The notes: generated by a model not told the origin, from the letters alone. 64,000 nt of DNA from Devosia marina (GCF_009758415.1 NZ_WQRF01000002.1:1-64000); one strand, 5' to 3'. Numbered from the stretch's first letter, positions 8,684 through 17,864 are shown. Numbers and translations are program-made.

Positions 8684-10170
8684 CCATGCTGGAGCTAAAC
8701 CCAGAAGTTTCCGATTTTCTGGCTTCGGTCCAGGGGCTGCGCATTGGCGCTGAGCAGGTTCAGGCTCGCGAAACCCTTGAGGTTCTCAACCCCTCCACCG
8801 AGGAGCATCTTGCGCGAGTTGCCTGCGGCGATGCCGACCATATCGACGCCGCAGTCGATGCAGCCCGCAAGGCGCTTTCCGGCCCCTGGGGCACCATGTC
8901 CAGCCACGATCGCGGTGTGCTGATCTGGCGCTTGGCTGACGCGATCGAGGCCCGCAAGGACATCTTCGGGCAGTTGGACGCGCTCGACAACGGCAAGCCC
9001 TTTGCAAAGGCGCGTGACGTCGATGCGATCTATTCCGCCCGCCATTTCCGCTATTTCGCCGGCTGGGCCAGCAAGATCGAAGGGCGCACTATTCCTGTCT
9101 CGGATCCAGGCCGTTTCAATTACACCCGTGTGGAGCCAGTCGGCGTGTGCGGATTGATCACGCCATGGAATTATCCGACGCTGATGGTAGCCTGGAAGCT
9201 GGCGCCGGCCCTGGCAGCTGGCAATACCATCGTTCTCAAGCCTGCAGAGCAGACGCCGCTCAGTGCTCTGTATCTCGCCGATCTGGCGCTTGAAGTTGGC
9301 TTCCCGCCCGGCGTACTCAACGTCGTGCCCGGTCTTGGCGCGGGCGCGGGTGCTGCCTTGGCGGGTCACAAGGGTATCGACAAGATCGGCTTCACCGGTT
9401 CGACCGAAACCGGTCGGCGGATCGTCGCCGCTTCGACGGGAAATCTCAAAAAGGTATCGCTCGAGCTCGGTGGCAAGGCTGCCAACATCATATTCCCCGA
9501 CGCGGAAATTGAAGCCGCGATAGAGGGCTCGTTCTGGGCGCTGTTCGGAAACAACGGGCAATCGTGCACGGCGGGCGCTCGGCTCTTTGTGCACAGCTCC
9601 ATTCGCGATCAGGTTGTCGCCGGTCTGGCGAGGCGGGCCAATGCGCTTTCGGTTGGCCCGGGGATGGATTCGGAATCCCATGATCTGGGCCCCGTCATCT
9701 CCCAGCAGCAGATGGACAAAGTTCTTTCCTATGTCGGGCAGGGGCAGGCCGAGGGTGCGCAGTGCGTTGCCGGCGGCAAGCGCGTCCGCAACGCCGGGTA
9801 CTTCGTCGCTCCGACCGTGCTCGATGGAGTAACCGATACCATGTCGGTCGCGAGGGAAGAGATTTTCGGACCCGTCATGGCAGTGCTTTCGTTTGACGAT
9901 GAAGCTGAGGTGCTCGCGCGCGCCAACAATACCGATTTCGGTCTGGCCGCCGGCCTTTGGACCAATGACGTGTCTCGAGCCCACCGGATGGCGGCTCGGC
10001 TGCAGGCTGGTACGATCTGGGTCAACACCTGGGGCGATACGGACGCAGCGTCACCCTTCGGCGGGATGAAACAAAGTGGATATGGCCGTGAAATGGGCCA
10101 AGAGGCGATCGCGCTGTACTCACAAACCAAGAGCGTATGGCTCGGTCTCAAGGAATCTGATTTGATCTAA
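8680..10170 (+). CDS. NAD(P)-dependent aldehyde dehydrogenase
   Basis: A 496-residue ALDH-superfamily enzyme with its catalytic set intact: Asn164 in TPWN, Glu262 in LELGG and the nucleophile Cys296 in GQSCTAG, with the nucleotide-binding FTGSTETG at about 238-245. It oxidises an aldehyde to an acid. Position as the last gene after the aldolase suggests it removes the aldehyde fragment produced by aldol cleavage, and the acyl-CoA synthetase of the upstream operon could then activate the acid. The start ATG overlaps the aldolase stop and has GAGG seven bases upstream. Confidence 0.92.
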   Translation: MTMLELNPEVSDFLASVQGLRIGAEQVQARETLEVLNPSTEEHLARVACGDADHIDAAVDAARKALSGPWGTMSSHDRGVLIWRLADAIEARKDIFGQLDALDNGKPFAKARDVDAIYSARHFRYFAGWASKIEGRTIPVSDPGRFNYTRVEPVGVCGLITPWNYPTLMVAWKLAPALAAGNTIVLKPAEQTPLSALYLADLALEVGFPPGVLNVVPGLGAGAGAALAGHKGIDKIGFTGSTETGRRIVAASTGNLKKVSLELGGKAANIIFPDAEIEAAIEGSFWALFGNNGQSCTAGARLFVHSSIRDQVVAGLARRANALSVGPGMDSESHDLGPVISQQQMDKVLSYVGQGQAEGAQCVAGGKRVRNAGYFVAPTVLDGVTDTMSVAREEIFGPVMAVLSFDDEAEVLARANNTDFGLAAGLWTNDVSRAHRMAARLQAGTIWVNTWGDTDAASPFGGMKQSGYGREMGQEAIALYSQTKSVWLGLKESDLI

Positions 10171-10174
10171 TCAA
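10162..10174 (+). promoter_or_regulatory. Candidate GntR autoregulatory operator
   Basis: TTGAT-CTA-ATCAA is a perfect 5-bp inverted repeat lying across the aldehyde dehydrogenase stop, about 27 bases before the GntR start. The wider words GATTTG and CTAATCAAT also occur at 890-907, before the MFS operon. Self-regulation by a HutC-type regulator from an adjacent site is common. Confidence 0.4.
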
Positions 10175-10200
10175 TTTGTTTTTCTTGAAAGGGTGACCAG

Positions 10201-10962
10201 GTGACGACCAAGTCCATTCCAAAATACCAGTCGGTGCACGACGAAGTACTCAACAGGCTCGAATCCGGCATGTATTCGATCGGAACGCGCCTGCCGACAG
10301 AGGAAGCACTCGCCACGGCGTTCGACGTAAGCCGCGTGACCGTGCGCAAGGCGCTCGATATGCTGGTGCAGTCTGGATACATTACCGCGCGCCAGGGCAG
10401 CGGCTATGTCGTCTCGACGCTTTCGCCACCATCTTCGACCTGTCTTGTCTCGTTCACCGATCAGGTAATCCGCGAGGGGCGGATGCCCGGGGCAAAGCTT
10501 TTGGGTATCGAAGCGCCCGCGACGTCGGTGCCGCCCGAAGTTGCCGCTCTGTTTGATAGCGAACTGACGCTCATCCGTCGGTTGCGAACTGTCGACGGCG
10601 CACCCGTCATGCTTGTTCGCACCTGGGTGCCCAGCCATCTGGTGGATGGCATCAGCGCCGAAGACCTTCCCGAAACGGGTCAGGATCAATCCATCCTGCG
10701 AATTCTCGGGCGTAGGTTCAAGATGCAGTGGACGCGCGCATGCGAAGTGATCAGCTCGCTGGTCGCGGATTCCGAAATCGCTGAACTTTTAGCCGTCAAG
10801 CCAAATGCGCCCATTCTCTCGCAGGCCTGCACCGCGTTCGACGAGGACCAGAAGCCTGTCTTCTACGATCAGGTCTTCCGGCAGTCGCCCATAACCTACA
10901 ACCTCGACAAATCAGCCCCCACGCGAACAGCCGGAAACGCGGCAGGAATCTCTGCGCAATGA
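10201..10962 (+). CDS. GntR-family (HutC/UTRA) transcriptional repressor
   Basis: A 253-residue regulator with an N-terminal GntR winged helix (residues 8-75; GTRLPTEEALATAFDVSRVT and a following GSGYVV wing) and a C-terminal UTRA ligand domain beginning near residue 85, with the typical SFTDQV and LIRRLRTVDGAPVM elements. HutC-type proteins usually repress and release DNA on binding a pathway sugar or sugar phosphate. It lies in the middle of the catabolic cluster, starts with GTG after a purine-rich AAAGGG, and overlaps the next gene. Candidate operators with AATTGG or CTAATC cores precede four transcription units nearby. Confidence 0.92.
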   Translation: MTTKSIPKYQSVHDEVLNRLESGMYSIGTRLPTEEALATAFDVSRVTVRKALDMLVQSGYITARQGSGYVVSTLSPPSSTCLVSFTDQVIREGRMPGAKLLGIEAPATSVPPEVAALFDSELTLIRRLRTVDGAPVMLVRTWVPSHLVDGISAEDLPETGQDQSILRILGRRFKMQWTRACEVISSLVADSEIAELLAVKPNAPILSQACTAFDEDQKPVFYDQVFRQSPITYNLDKSAPTRTAGNAAGISAQ

Positions 10963-12353
10963 CCTTCACCCTCGGCCTGATCAAAGCATCTTTGCCAAGC
11001 TACTTCCCGGAAAAGCATGGTGTTTTTGATCGGGCTGTGTCCGCTCTGGAAGGTCTTGCCGCGGAAGAGGGCGCCCGGTTGGTAGTTGCTCCCGACGTGC
11101 CGATGGATGGACACCAGGCGCGGGCGGCCATGAGCGCCGTCCTCTCGGAGGGCGCGGATTTTGTCATCCTGCTGCACGGCGGCTTCACGATGGGCGATGT
11201 CGCCCGGACGCTTGCCAGTTTTGATATGCCTCTGGGTTTCTGGGCGACGCCTGAGCCCAACCACGAAGGGGATATCCAGCTCAACAATTTCGTTTCGCTC
11301 AATATGAGCATGTCGATTGCCCGCGGTGTCCGCGATCTCGGCAAGTCTCCGGTCCGCTGGTACTTCGGCGCGCCGGACGACGCTGCGTTGCTGGGGCAGT
11401 GGCGCCAGTCGATCAAGGCTCTGACCATGTGCAAGGCCGTGCGCGGGTCGCGGGTTGGGGTTGTCGGTGGGCTGGCTCCGACCTTCTACAACATGGCCGT
11501 AGATCAAGACGCGCTGTTTTCGCGGCTCGGCGTTGAAGTCGAACATGTAGACATCCATCAGGTGACCCAGGCCATGCCTGGTTTTGCTGATGAACTGGTC
11601 GCGAAAGAATTGCGTGCCATGGCCGCTACTGCTGACGTGGATGGGGTGAACGAAGCTCAGATGGACCTGACTGCGCGCATGGTGCTGGCATTGCGCGAAT
11701 TGGCACAGGCCAATCGCTATGACGCGCTGGCTGTGTCCGATTGGCCGGCCCTGCAGCAGGATCCTGGCTTTCATCCGGGCGCCGCTTTCAGCTGGCTGGA
11801 AGAGCATGACGCCATCCCGGTCGCCTCGGAAGGTGATATTATGGGAGCGGTAACTCAGCTTGCCGTCAAATCCATGACAGGCAAGGTTGGTTGCCTGCTC
11901 GACATGACCTCGCCGCAGCTCACGCAGGATCGGATCCTGATGTGGCATGGCGGTGGGGGGCCGCTTCATCTCGCCGAAGGGCGGGCGCGCTGGATCAATC
12001 ACCCGATGATTGGTCGGGGCACCGAGCAAGGGCCGATCTACGGCGCGATCGCGGATTACTGTTTTGCCCTCGGCGCGGTGACGGTGCTCCGATTGGGGCG
12101 GAGTGGTGCCAGTCGCTTCAGCTTCGAAGCAGAGGTGGTAAAGGCACCGGAAACCGGATTTACCGGCTGCCGTGGCTGGGTTTCTCACTTCGCTGCAGAT
12201 GGCCAAGCCCGCAGCGCATACGACGTTGTGGCGGCAGTTCTCGATCACGGCGTCGAGCACCACTTTGTCCTCGTGGCCGGCCATTGGGAACAGGTTCTGT
12301 CAGAGTTTGGCGAATGGTCCGGGCTCGTCACTTTGGGCATCAAAAAGCGCTAG
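10959..12353 (+). CDS. L-fucose/L-arabinose isomerase-like protein
   Basis: A 464-residue cytosolic protein resembling the fucose/arabinose isomerase superfamily: an N-terminal Rossmann-like half (GADFVILLHGGFTMGD, WYFGAPDD) and a C-terminal half with glutamate and histidine-rich segments such as VASEGDIMGAVTQ and LMWHGGGGP, which match the metal-ligand regions. It would convert an aldose to a ketose with a divalent metal, upstream of the DhaKL step. Some sulfoquinovose isomerases belong to this broad superfamily, but the substrate here is not evident. Its ATG overlaps the GntR stop, so regulator and enzyme are co-expressed. Confidence 0.75.
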   Translation: MTFTLGLIKASLPSYFPEKHGVFDRAVSALEGLAAEEGARLVVAPDVPMDGHQARAAMSAVLSEGADFVILLHGGFTMGDVARTLASFDMPLGFWATPEPNHEGDIQLNNFVSLNMSMSIARGVRDLGKSPVRWYFGAPDDAALLGQWRQSIKALTMCKAVRGSRVGVVGGLAPTFYNMAVDQDALFSRLGVEVEHVDIHQVTQAMPGFADELVAKELRAMAATADVDGVNEAQMDLTARMVLALRELAQANRYDALAVSDWPALQQDPGFHPGAAFSWLEEHDAIPVASEGDIMGAVTQLAVKSMTGKVGCLLDMTSPQLTQDRILMWHGGGGPLHLAEGRARWINHPMIGRGTEQGPIYGAIADYCFALGAVTVLRLGRSGASRFSFEAEVVKAPETGFTGCRGWVSHFAADGQARSAYDVVAAVLDHGVEHHFVLVAGHWEQVLSEFGEWSGLVTLGIKKR

Positions 12354-12391
12354 GAATTTCGCCTTTCTCCTCGCCCACGAGGCGTTTGGAG

Positions 12392-12449
12392 TTGACACGT
12401 GGAATTTTTCGGCATTAATTTGTAGTATTGAATTGGATATAACCAATTC
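12392..12449 (+). promoter_or_regulatory. Promoter and candidate GntR operator of the ABC importer operon
   Basis: TTGACA (12392-12397), a 17-base gap and TTAATT (12415-12420) form a good sigma-70-type promoter. Immediately downstream, 12430-12449 is a near-perfect 20-base palindrome, GAATTGG-ATATAA-CCAATTC, with 7-bp arms. Its position over the start of transcription suits a repressor site. The -10-to-AATTGG segment closely matches the promoter at 5324-5345. Confidence 0.6.
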
Positions 12450-12469
12450 ACACATAAGGGAGGGCACGC

Positions 12470-13522
12470 GTGACCGAAGTCCGGCTCAATGCGGTTCAAA
12501 AGCGATTTGGTGCCTTTACGGCAATCGAATCCATTGATCTCGATATCAAGTCCGGGGAGCTGGTTGCTCTTCTGGGGCCCTCCGGCTGCGGCAAGACGAC
12601 AACGCTGCGCATGATTGCCGGGCTCGAAGCGCCGACAAAAGGAGAAGTTCTGTTCGACGGTCATGACGTTTCTGATGTCGCCGTTCAGAAGCGAAACGTC
12701 GGCATGGTCTTTCAGCGCTACGCGCTGTTTCCCCACATGACAGTCGAAAAGAACGTGACGTTCGGGCTCGATGTGCGGGGTCTCCCCAAGAAGGAGATTA
12801 GCGAACGACTTGAGGAGATTCTTGAGGTCGTTCAGCTCAACAAATTCCGCAAACGTTTCCCCGCGCAGCTGTCAGGCGGGCAGATGCAACGCGTTGCAAT
12901 CGCGCGCACGCTGATCACCAAGCCCTCCGTTCTGATGATGGACGAGCCGCTGGCCAACCTCGACACAAAACTTCGTGGCGAGATGCGGCGCTTTATCCGC
13001 GACCTGCAGAAGCGTCTTGGCATCACTACCATCTTTGTGACTCACGATCAGGTCGAAGCCATGGAGCTGGCGGATCGCGTAGCGGTCATCTTCAACGGCA
13101 AGCTCGCCCAGTTTGGCGCCCCACAAGAGCTCTACCAGCAGCCCAATTCCACTGAGGTCGCCGACTTCATGGGGGCCAGCAACATCTTCAGTGCAAAGTT
13201 GGTGGCTGCCGATCGCGCCGAAACATCCTTTGGAACCATTGATATCATGTCTCAGCCCGGCCTTAAGCCTGGCAACGATGTGTATGTGATGCTGCGCAGC
13301 GAAGGTATCGACCTCTACCCCGAATCCGAGGCGCCCCAAGGTGCCCAAAATCTGATCTCTGGCAAGATCAAGGCGCGCGAGTTCTTCGGTGCGTCTGTTC
13401 AGTATGTCGTCGGTGCTGGAGAGGACATCACCGTCGCCGAGCAGTCCCGTCGTCTGCTTGACGTGGGGCAGCCAGTTGTTCTCTCGGTCCAACCGGACCG
13501 GGTGTGGACTATCGCCCGCTAG
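12470..13522 (+). CDS. ABC transporter ATP-binding protein (MalK/PotA type)
   Basis: A 350-residue ATPase with Walker A GPSGCGKTT, the signature LSGGQMQR, Walker B LMMDEPLANLD and the switch His in FVTHDQ, then a TOBE-like C-terminal regulatory region from about residue 240. It powers uptake through the two permeases at 14988 and 15884. It starts with GTG after AAGGGAGGG and is the first gene after the operator at 12430. The C-terminal domain could carry regulatory or inducer-exclusion functions, which is inference. Confidence 0.93.
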   Translation: MTEVRLNAVQKRFGAFTAIESIDLDIKSGELVALLGPSGCGKTTTLRMIAGLEAPTKGEVLFDGHDVSDVAVQKRNVGMVFQRYALFPHMTVEKNVTFGLDVRGLPKKEISERLEEILEVVQLNKFRKRFPAQLSGGQMQRVAIARTLITKPSVLMMDEPLANLDTKLRGEMRRFIRDLQKRLGITTIFVTHDQVEAMELADRVAVIFNGKLAQFGAPQELYQQPNSTEVADFMGASNIFSAKLVAADRAETSFGTIDIMSQPGLKPGNDVYVMLRSEGIDLYPESEAPQGAQNLISGKIKAREFFGASVQYVVGAGEDITVAEQSRRLLDVGQPVVLSVQPDRVWTIAR

Positions 13523-13574
13523 CAATAGGGGTGACGACTAGAAACGATTGTTTTTCAAGAGGAGGAAATTCAAA

Positions 13575-14924
13575 ATGCGTAAACTGGCACTAGGCGTCTC
13601 AATCGCTGCAATGCTCGCAGCCGGCGCCGCACAGGCAGAGGATCCGGCCGCTACCGAATTCCGCGAGAATTTTCTCGCCGGGGACCTCGAATGGTCAGCC
13701 GTGACCGAGCGTGCTCAATCCGAAGGCACCGTGAACCTCTACTATTGGGGTGGTAGCGATCCACTCAACGTATGGATGGACAGTGTCGTCGCTCCGGCAA
13801 TGTTGGAGTTGGGCGTGACCCTCAACCCCGTTCGTATCACCGGCACCAAGGACGCCGTCGACCTGGTTTTGGCCGAGCTTGGTTCCGGCAAGATGGTCGG
13901 CGAAGGCAGCGTCGACGCGATCTGGCTCAACGGGGAGAACTTTTCGACCCTCAAAAAACAAGACGCTCTGTTTGGGGCCTTCGCGCCGCTGTTGCCGAAC
14001 GCAACAAACATCGAGTGGGATGAAAGCGACCCCCGCTCGCTGCTCAATCTGCGCGATTTCGGTGTGCTCACCGATGGAGCGGAAGTCCCCTGGTCCGGCG
14101 AGCAGTATGTTTGCGCCGTGAACACGGATCGTGTGAGCGCCGATGAGGTACCTCACACATTCGAAGAAATGCGGAGCTACCTCGAAGCTAACCCCGGCAA
14201 ATTCATCTACGTCAAGCCGCCGCACTACCTCGGCAACACCTTCGTGCAGGAAGCGATTTATGCGCACAATCCCGATGGTACCGGCGCTGAACCGTTCCAG
14301 CAGTCGCTGGACGAATTGGGCGCAGCCGAACTGGCGCGTCTGATCACTCCTGGTCTGGACTACCTCAAGAACCTCGAGCCTCTGCTTCTCGGCGGTGACA
14401 GTGGCACGCCGCGCTATCCTGAAGATCCCAACGCGCTGGACGGGTTGTTCCTCAATGGTGAGGTCAATTTCAACTGCAAGTTCGGCCTTTATGCAGTGTC
14501 CACCGGCCTCAGCCAAGGAACCTATCCTGAAGGAGCCCAGGAGTTCGTGTTTCCAGAAGGCAACATGATCAAGAACAAGAACTACCTGGCCATCCCGGCC
14601 AATGCGCCCAATCCGGCGGCGGCTCTGGTCTTGGCCGATTACATGACGACCGTTGAAGCGCAGATCTCCAAGCTTGAGTTCACCGGCATGCCAGCGGGTA
14701 TCGATCCGTGGCTGCTTAGCGAGGAAGACGCTGCAGCGCTTGCTGCCGCCTCGCCGGGCCACACAGGGGTCGATGCTTCCGAGCTCGACGCGAACATCGC
14801 GCCCGATACCAACGCAACCCTGGTCGATGTAATCGAAGCCACCTGGCTTGAGTACATCGAACGCGACAGCACGGACTCGATCGAAACGATTGTGACCCGC
14901 GCCGCGGAAAATCTGAACCAGTAA
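13575..14924 (+). CDS. ABC transporter substrate-binding protein, YnjB-like
   Basis: A 449-residue periplasmic binding protein. Residues 1-20 form a signal peptide ending AQA, with GAGGAGG upstream of ATG 13575; an in-frame TTG at 13548 is not needed. The mature protein resembles E. coli YnjB (family 1 binding proteins): YYWGGSDPLNVWMD, DAIWLNGENF and PWSGEQYVCAVN. YnjBCD-type systems have poorly defined substrates, so the ligand is unknown. Its place next to an isomerase, kinase and nucleoside hydrolase suggests a sugar, glycoside or nucleoside-like compound. Confidence 0.88.
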   Translation: MRKLALGVSIAAMLAAGAAQAEDPAATEFRENFLAGDLEWSAVTERAQSEGTVNLYYWGGSDPLNVWMDSVVAPAMLELGVTLNPVRITGTKDAVDLVLAELGSGKMVGEGSVDAIWLNGENFSTLKKQDALFGAFAPLLPNATNIEWDESDPRSLLNLRDFGVLTDGAEVPWSGEQYVCAVNTDRVSADEVPHTFEEMRSYLEANPGKFIYVKPPHYLGNTFVQEAIYAHNPDGTGAEPFQQSLDELGAAELARLITPGLDYLKNLEPLLLGGDSGTPRYPEDPNALDGLFLNGEVNFNCKFGLYAVSTGLSQGTYPEGAQEFVFPEGNMIKNKNYLAIPANAPNPAAALVLADYMTTVEAQISKLEFTGMPAGIDPWLLSEEDAAALAAASPGHTGVDASELDANIAPDTNATLVDVIEATWLEYIERDSTDSIETIVTRAAENLNQ

Positions 14925-14933
14925 GCGCAATTT

Positions 14934-14959
14934 GGTGGCCCGGCGCGGGCCGGGCCACC
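14934..14959 (+). terminator. Strong intercistronic stem-loop after the binding-protein gene
   Basis: GGTGGCCCGG (14934-14943) and CCGGGCCACC (14950-14959) are perfectly complementary 10-base arms around a six-base loop. There is no T-run after it, so it is probably not a full intrinsic terminator. Hairpins at this position often stabilise the binding-protein message or reduce readthrough into the permease genes, giving more binding protein than permease. Confidence 0.7.
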
Positions 14960-14987
14960 TGTCTCTAATTTGTCCCGGAAGTTTGAT

Positions 14988-15884
14988 ATGGCACGCTCCC
15001 ACGACAGCGCACTGAAGGAAAGAATGTGGCTCTGGCTGCAGCTTTCCCCGGTCTTGCTCATCCTTGCCGTGCTCTTTGGTGGCGCTCTGGTGCTTGCCGT
15101 CGTGCAGTCTCTGGGGTTCGCCCCCTGGTTCGGGGTCAACACGTTCCCGAGCTTCCAATATTTCGGTGCGTTGTGGGGCTCTGTCTCCTTCTGGCAATCG
15201 CTCTGGCTGACGCTTTATTACGCGACCGTCTCAACGGTGATTGCCTTGGTCATGGGGATCGCGCTTGCCTTGGCTCTGGTGCGCACTTTTCCGGGCAAAC
15301 ATCTCTACAAATACGTCTATAAGCTCCCGCTGATGATCCCCTATACGGTGGGCATTGCCCTGGCCGTAATCATGTTGGGCAACGGCGGCATGATTTCGCG
15401 ACTGGCCTCGTTCTTCGGCTTTATTTCTGATCCCTCCCATTTTCCGCAGATCCTCAAGACCCATGCCGGCTGGGGCATCATTGCGGTCTATGTCTGGAAG
15501 CAGGTTCCCTTTATCACCCTGGCGATCTATGCGGTGATGCTCGGCATTGGCCGGGAAACCGAAGAGGCAGCGGCCATTCTTGGCGCCAACCGCTGGCAGA
15601 TCCTGTCTCAGGTCACGCTGCCCCAGATCATGCCCGGTGTCGTTTCATCCACCCTGATCTGCTTTGCCTTCAATGTCGGGGCTTTCGAAGCACCGTTCAT
15701 CCTGGGCGGCGGGTTCCCCGACACCTTGCCGGTCGTTGCCTGGCGCTACTTCAACGATGCTGACTACACGCTGCAATTGCAAGGTATGGCCACCGTGGTT
15801 TCCATTGCTCTGGTCGCTGGCATCATCTTGTTCTCATACCTGGCTATCTATCGCCGCTTTGAACGCAAGATCGGGAGAAACTGA
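14988..15884 (+). CDS. ABC transporter permease
   Basis: A 298-residue inner-membrane permease with about six transmembrane helices. The coupling loop ETEEAAAILGANRWQILSQVTLPQIMPG is the EAA motif that contacts the ATPase. ATG 14988 is chosen over TTG 14970 because GGAAG lies six bases upstream. It pairs with the next permease, whose ATG overlaps its stop codon. Confidence 0.9.
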   Translation: MARSHDSALKERMWLWLQLSPVLLILAVLFGGALVLAVVQSLGFAPWFGVNTFPSFQYFGALWGSVSFWQSLWLTLYYATVSTVIALVMGIALALALVRTFPGKHLYKYVYKLPLMIPYTVGIALAVIMLGNGGMISRLASFFGFISDPSHFPQILKTHAGWGIIAVYVWKQVPFITLAIYAVMLGIGRETEEAAAILGANRWQILSQVTLPQIMPGVVSSTLICFAFNVGAFEAPFILGGGFPDTLPVVAWRYFNDADYTLQLQGMATVVSIALVAGIILFSYLAIYRRFERKIGRN

Positions 15885-16747
15885 TGGCCCGCAAATTTTC
15901 AAACACTGCGCTGAACAATCAGCTCTCAGGCTTCCAGAAGGTCTATCTGATCCTCATCGTCGGGTTCATTCTGGGGCCGTTCCTGCCGCTGATCATCCAG
16001 AGCCTGGCGTTCCGTTGGGCATGGCCCGACCTGCTGCCCGGCACCTGGTGGATGGAGCAGCGTGAAGTCTCCAGAATGCCGCTTGCCTGGGACTATGTGC
16101 TCTCGCCCTATAGCCGCATTCTCGAGGCAACGATCAACACCGTGGTGATCGGCAGCATCGTGACCGTGATCTGCCTTGCCATATGCCTTCCGGCAGCGCG
16201 GGTGCTGGCCCGAGAAAGCTTTCGTGGCAAATCGGGCTTTGAGTTCTTCCTGTCCCTGCCACTGATCGTGCCCGAGGCCGCTATCGGTATCGCTTTGCTG
16301 ATGATCTTCATTCGCATGGGCATCGCGGGTAGCTATCTCGGCATCATCATCGCCCATTTGATCCCGACCATTCCCTACATGATCCGCATGCTGACGGCGG
16401 TCTACCAGGGACTGGGCAAGGATTTCGAGGAGCAGGCGATGATCTTGGGCGCAAGCCGGTGGCAGGTGCTGCGGCTGGTCACGCTGCCCATGTTGCTGCC
16501 GGGCGTGGTCGCGGGTGCCTTGTTCACCTTCCTCGTGTCCACCAACATCTTCCTGCTCACCTTTTTCTTGGGGCAGGGCAAGATCATCACCCTGCCAACG
16601 CTCCTGTTTTCTAAGATTTCGGGCGGAACCCTCGATGCGTCTGCTGCTGGCATCACGCTGATCGTGACCCTGCCAGGTGTAATTTTGCTCATCATTTCCG
16701 AACGGTTCATCAAGGAAGAAGCTTTCGGCAAGGGCTTCGGAAACTAG
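15884..16747 (+). CDS. ABC transporter permease
   Basis: A 287-residue permease with about six hydrophobic helices and an EAA loop, DFEEQAMILGASRWQVLRLVTLPMLLPG. It forms the second half of the translocation pore with the upstream permease. The start overlaps the upstream stop by one base, which implies translational coupling and equal amounts of the two subunits. The nucleoside hydrolase begins ten bases downstream in the same operon. Confidence 0.9.
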   Translation: MARKFSNTALNNQLSGFQKVYLILIVGFILGPFLPLIIQSLAFRWAWPDLLPGTWWMEQREVSRMPLAWDYVLSPYSRILEATINTVVIGSIVTVICLAICLPAARVLARESFRGKSGFEFFLSLPLIVPEAAIGIALLMIFIRMGIAGSYLGIIIAHLIPTIPYMIRMLTAVYQGLGKDFEEQAMILGASRWQVLRLVTLPMLLPGVVAGALFTFLVSTNIFLLTFFLGQGKIITLPTLLFSKISGGTLDASAAGITLIVTLPGVILLIISERFIKEEAFGKGFGN

Positions 16748-16757
16748 GATTTCCACT

Positions 16758-17864
16758 ATGCTAGACCAACACGTGCTCGCGCGCTTCCCCAAGCTTGCCG
16801 CTGAGCTGTACCAGAGCCTGCTTACCCATCCGGGGCACTCGGCCCGCGTGATCATCGACACCGACACGGCTAATGAAATCGACGACCAGTATGCGTTGGC
16901 CTGGGCCTTGCTCTCACCCGACCGCGTGCGGCTGGAAGGGGTGACGGCGGTGCCATTCTCCTTCGCCCATCACAAGGACGACCTCATTCGCTCGGTTGCC
17001 ATTCTAAAGCGCGGCGGCCCGGAAAATCCTGACGAAGAAAAGTTCATGGGAGGGTTGGCCGGCTGGGCGCAGCGCATGGTCGATGCTGGGCGCGATCCCA
17101 ACGAAACACTGTTCACGCTCCCCAAGGAGGGAGCCGAGCTTTCCTACCAGGAAATCCTCCGCGTCTTTGAAAAGTGTGGTGTAGACCACGAGGGTAAGGT
17201 TCATCGCGGGTCTCCCGGTTACCTTGAAAACCTGGACGCTCCGCTCGATACTCCCGCCGCCCGCTTCATTATCGAGAGCGTCCGCCGCCGCGAAGATGGC
17301 CCCGTCTATGTGCTGGCCATGGGAGCGCTGACAAACATCGCTTCCGCCTTGCTGATGGCGCCCGATATCATCGACAACATGGTTGTCGTCTGGACCGCCG
17401 GTTTCCCGACCTATGCGCCATTTTCCAACGAGCCATCGCTCAATTTGGTACAGGACCGGCTTTCCTCGCGCCTGCTTTTTGACTGTGGCGTGCCGCAGGT
17501 CTATCTGCCGGGCTATCACGTTGGCGCCCAGTTGAAGATTTCACTTCCGGAAATGGAGCGCTTTGTAAAAGGGCATGGGGCAATCGGCGATTACTTGCAC
17601 CAGCTTTACACCAAAAATCCGCTGCACGAGATGTTCGCCATCACTGGGGCCGAAGCAAAGACCTGGGTGATATGGGACATAATCAATGTCGCTTGGCTCC
17701 TGGATCCGGCCTACGTGTCTACATTCGATACGCATTCGCCCATCCTGGATACGGACCTTTACTGGCGCCAAGACAGTTCGAGGCACCCCATGGTTGAGGC
17801 CTATGACCTCAACCGCGATGCGATCTTTGAGGATTTCTATAGCTGCCTGACCAAGGCCCCCTGA
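16758..17864 (+). CDS. Inosine-uridine-type nucleoside hydrolase family protein
   Basis: A 368-residue enzyme with the calcium-binding N-terminal motif of nucleoside hydrolases, here DTDTANEIDDQYAL, and a later loop MGALTNIASAL corresponding to the LGPLTN segment. It would hydrolyse an N-glycosidic bond to release a base and a pentose-like sugar. Location at the end of the importer operon suggests it acts on the imported compound or on a derivative, and the released sugar could enter the isomerase/DhaKL/aldolase route. The C-terminus is longer than in classical enzymes, so substrate may differ. Confidence 0.88.
   Translation: MLDQHVLARFPKLAAELYQSLLTHPGHSARVIIDTDTANEIDDQYALAWALLSPDRVRLEGVTAVPFSFAHHKDDLIRSVAILKRGGPENPDEEKFMGGLAGWAQRMVDAGRDPNETLFTLPKEGAELSYQEILRVFEKCGVDHEGKVHRGSPGYLENLDAPLDTPAARFIIESVRRREDGPVYVLAMGALTNIASALLMAPDIIDNMVVVWTAGFPTYAPFSNEPSLNLVQDRLSSRLLFDCGVPQVYLPGYHVGAQLKISLPEMERFVKGHGAIGDYLHQLYTKNPLHEMFAITGAEAKTWVIWDIINVAWLLDPAYVSTFDTHSPILDTDLYWRQDSSRHPMVEAYDLNRDAIFEDFYSCLTKAP

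Noticed and set aside
8695-9984. A 429-codon minus-strand frame opposite the aldehyde dehydrogenase
   Set aside because: The plus strand has all ALDH catalytic residues in order; the opposite frame is an antisense shadow.
10896-12284. A 462-codon minus-strand frame opposite the isomerase-like gene
   Set aside because: No motif or start signal, while the plus-strand frame is coupled to GntR by an ATGA overlap.
13695-15197. A 500-codon minus-strand open frame opposite the binding-protein gene
   Set aside because: It mirrors the codon pattern of the real plus-strand gene, has no recognised domain and no ribosome site. Long antisense frames are expected in GC-rich coding DNA.
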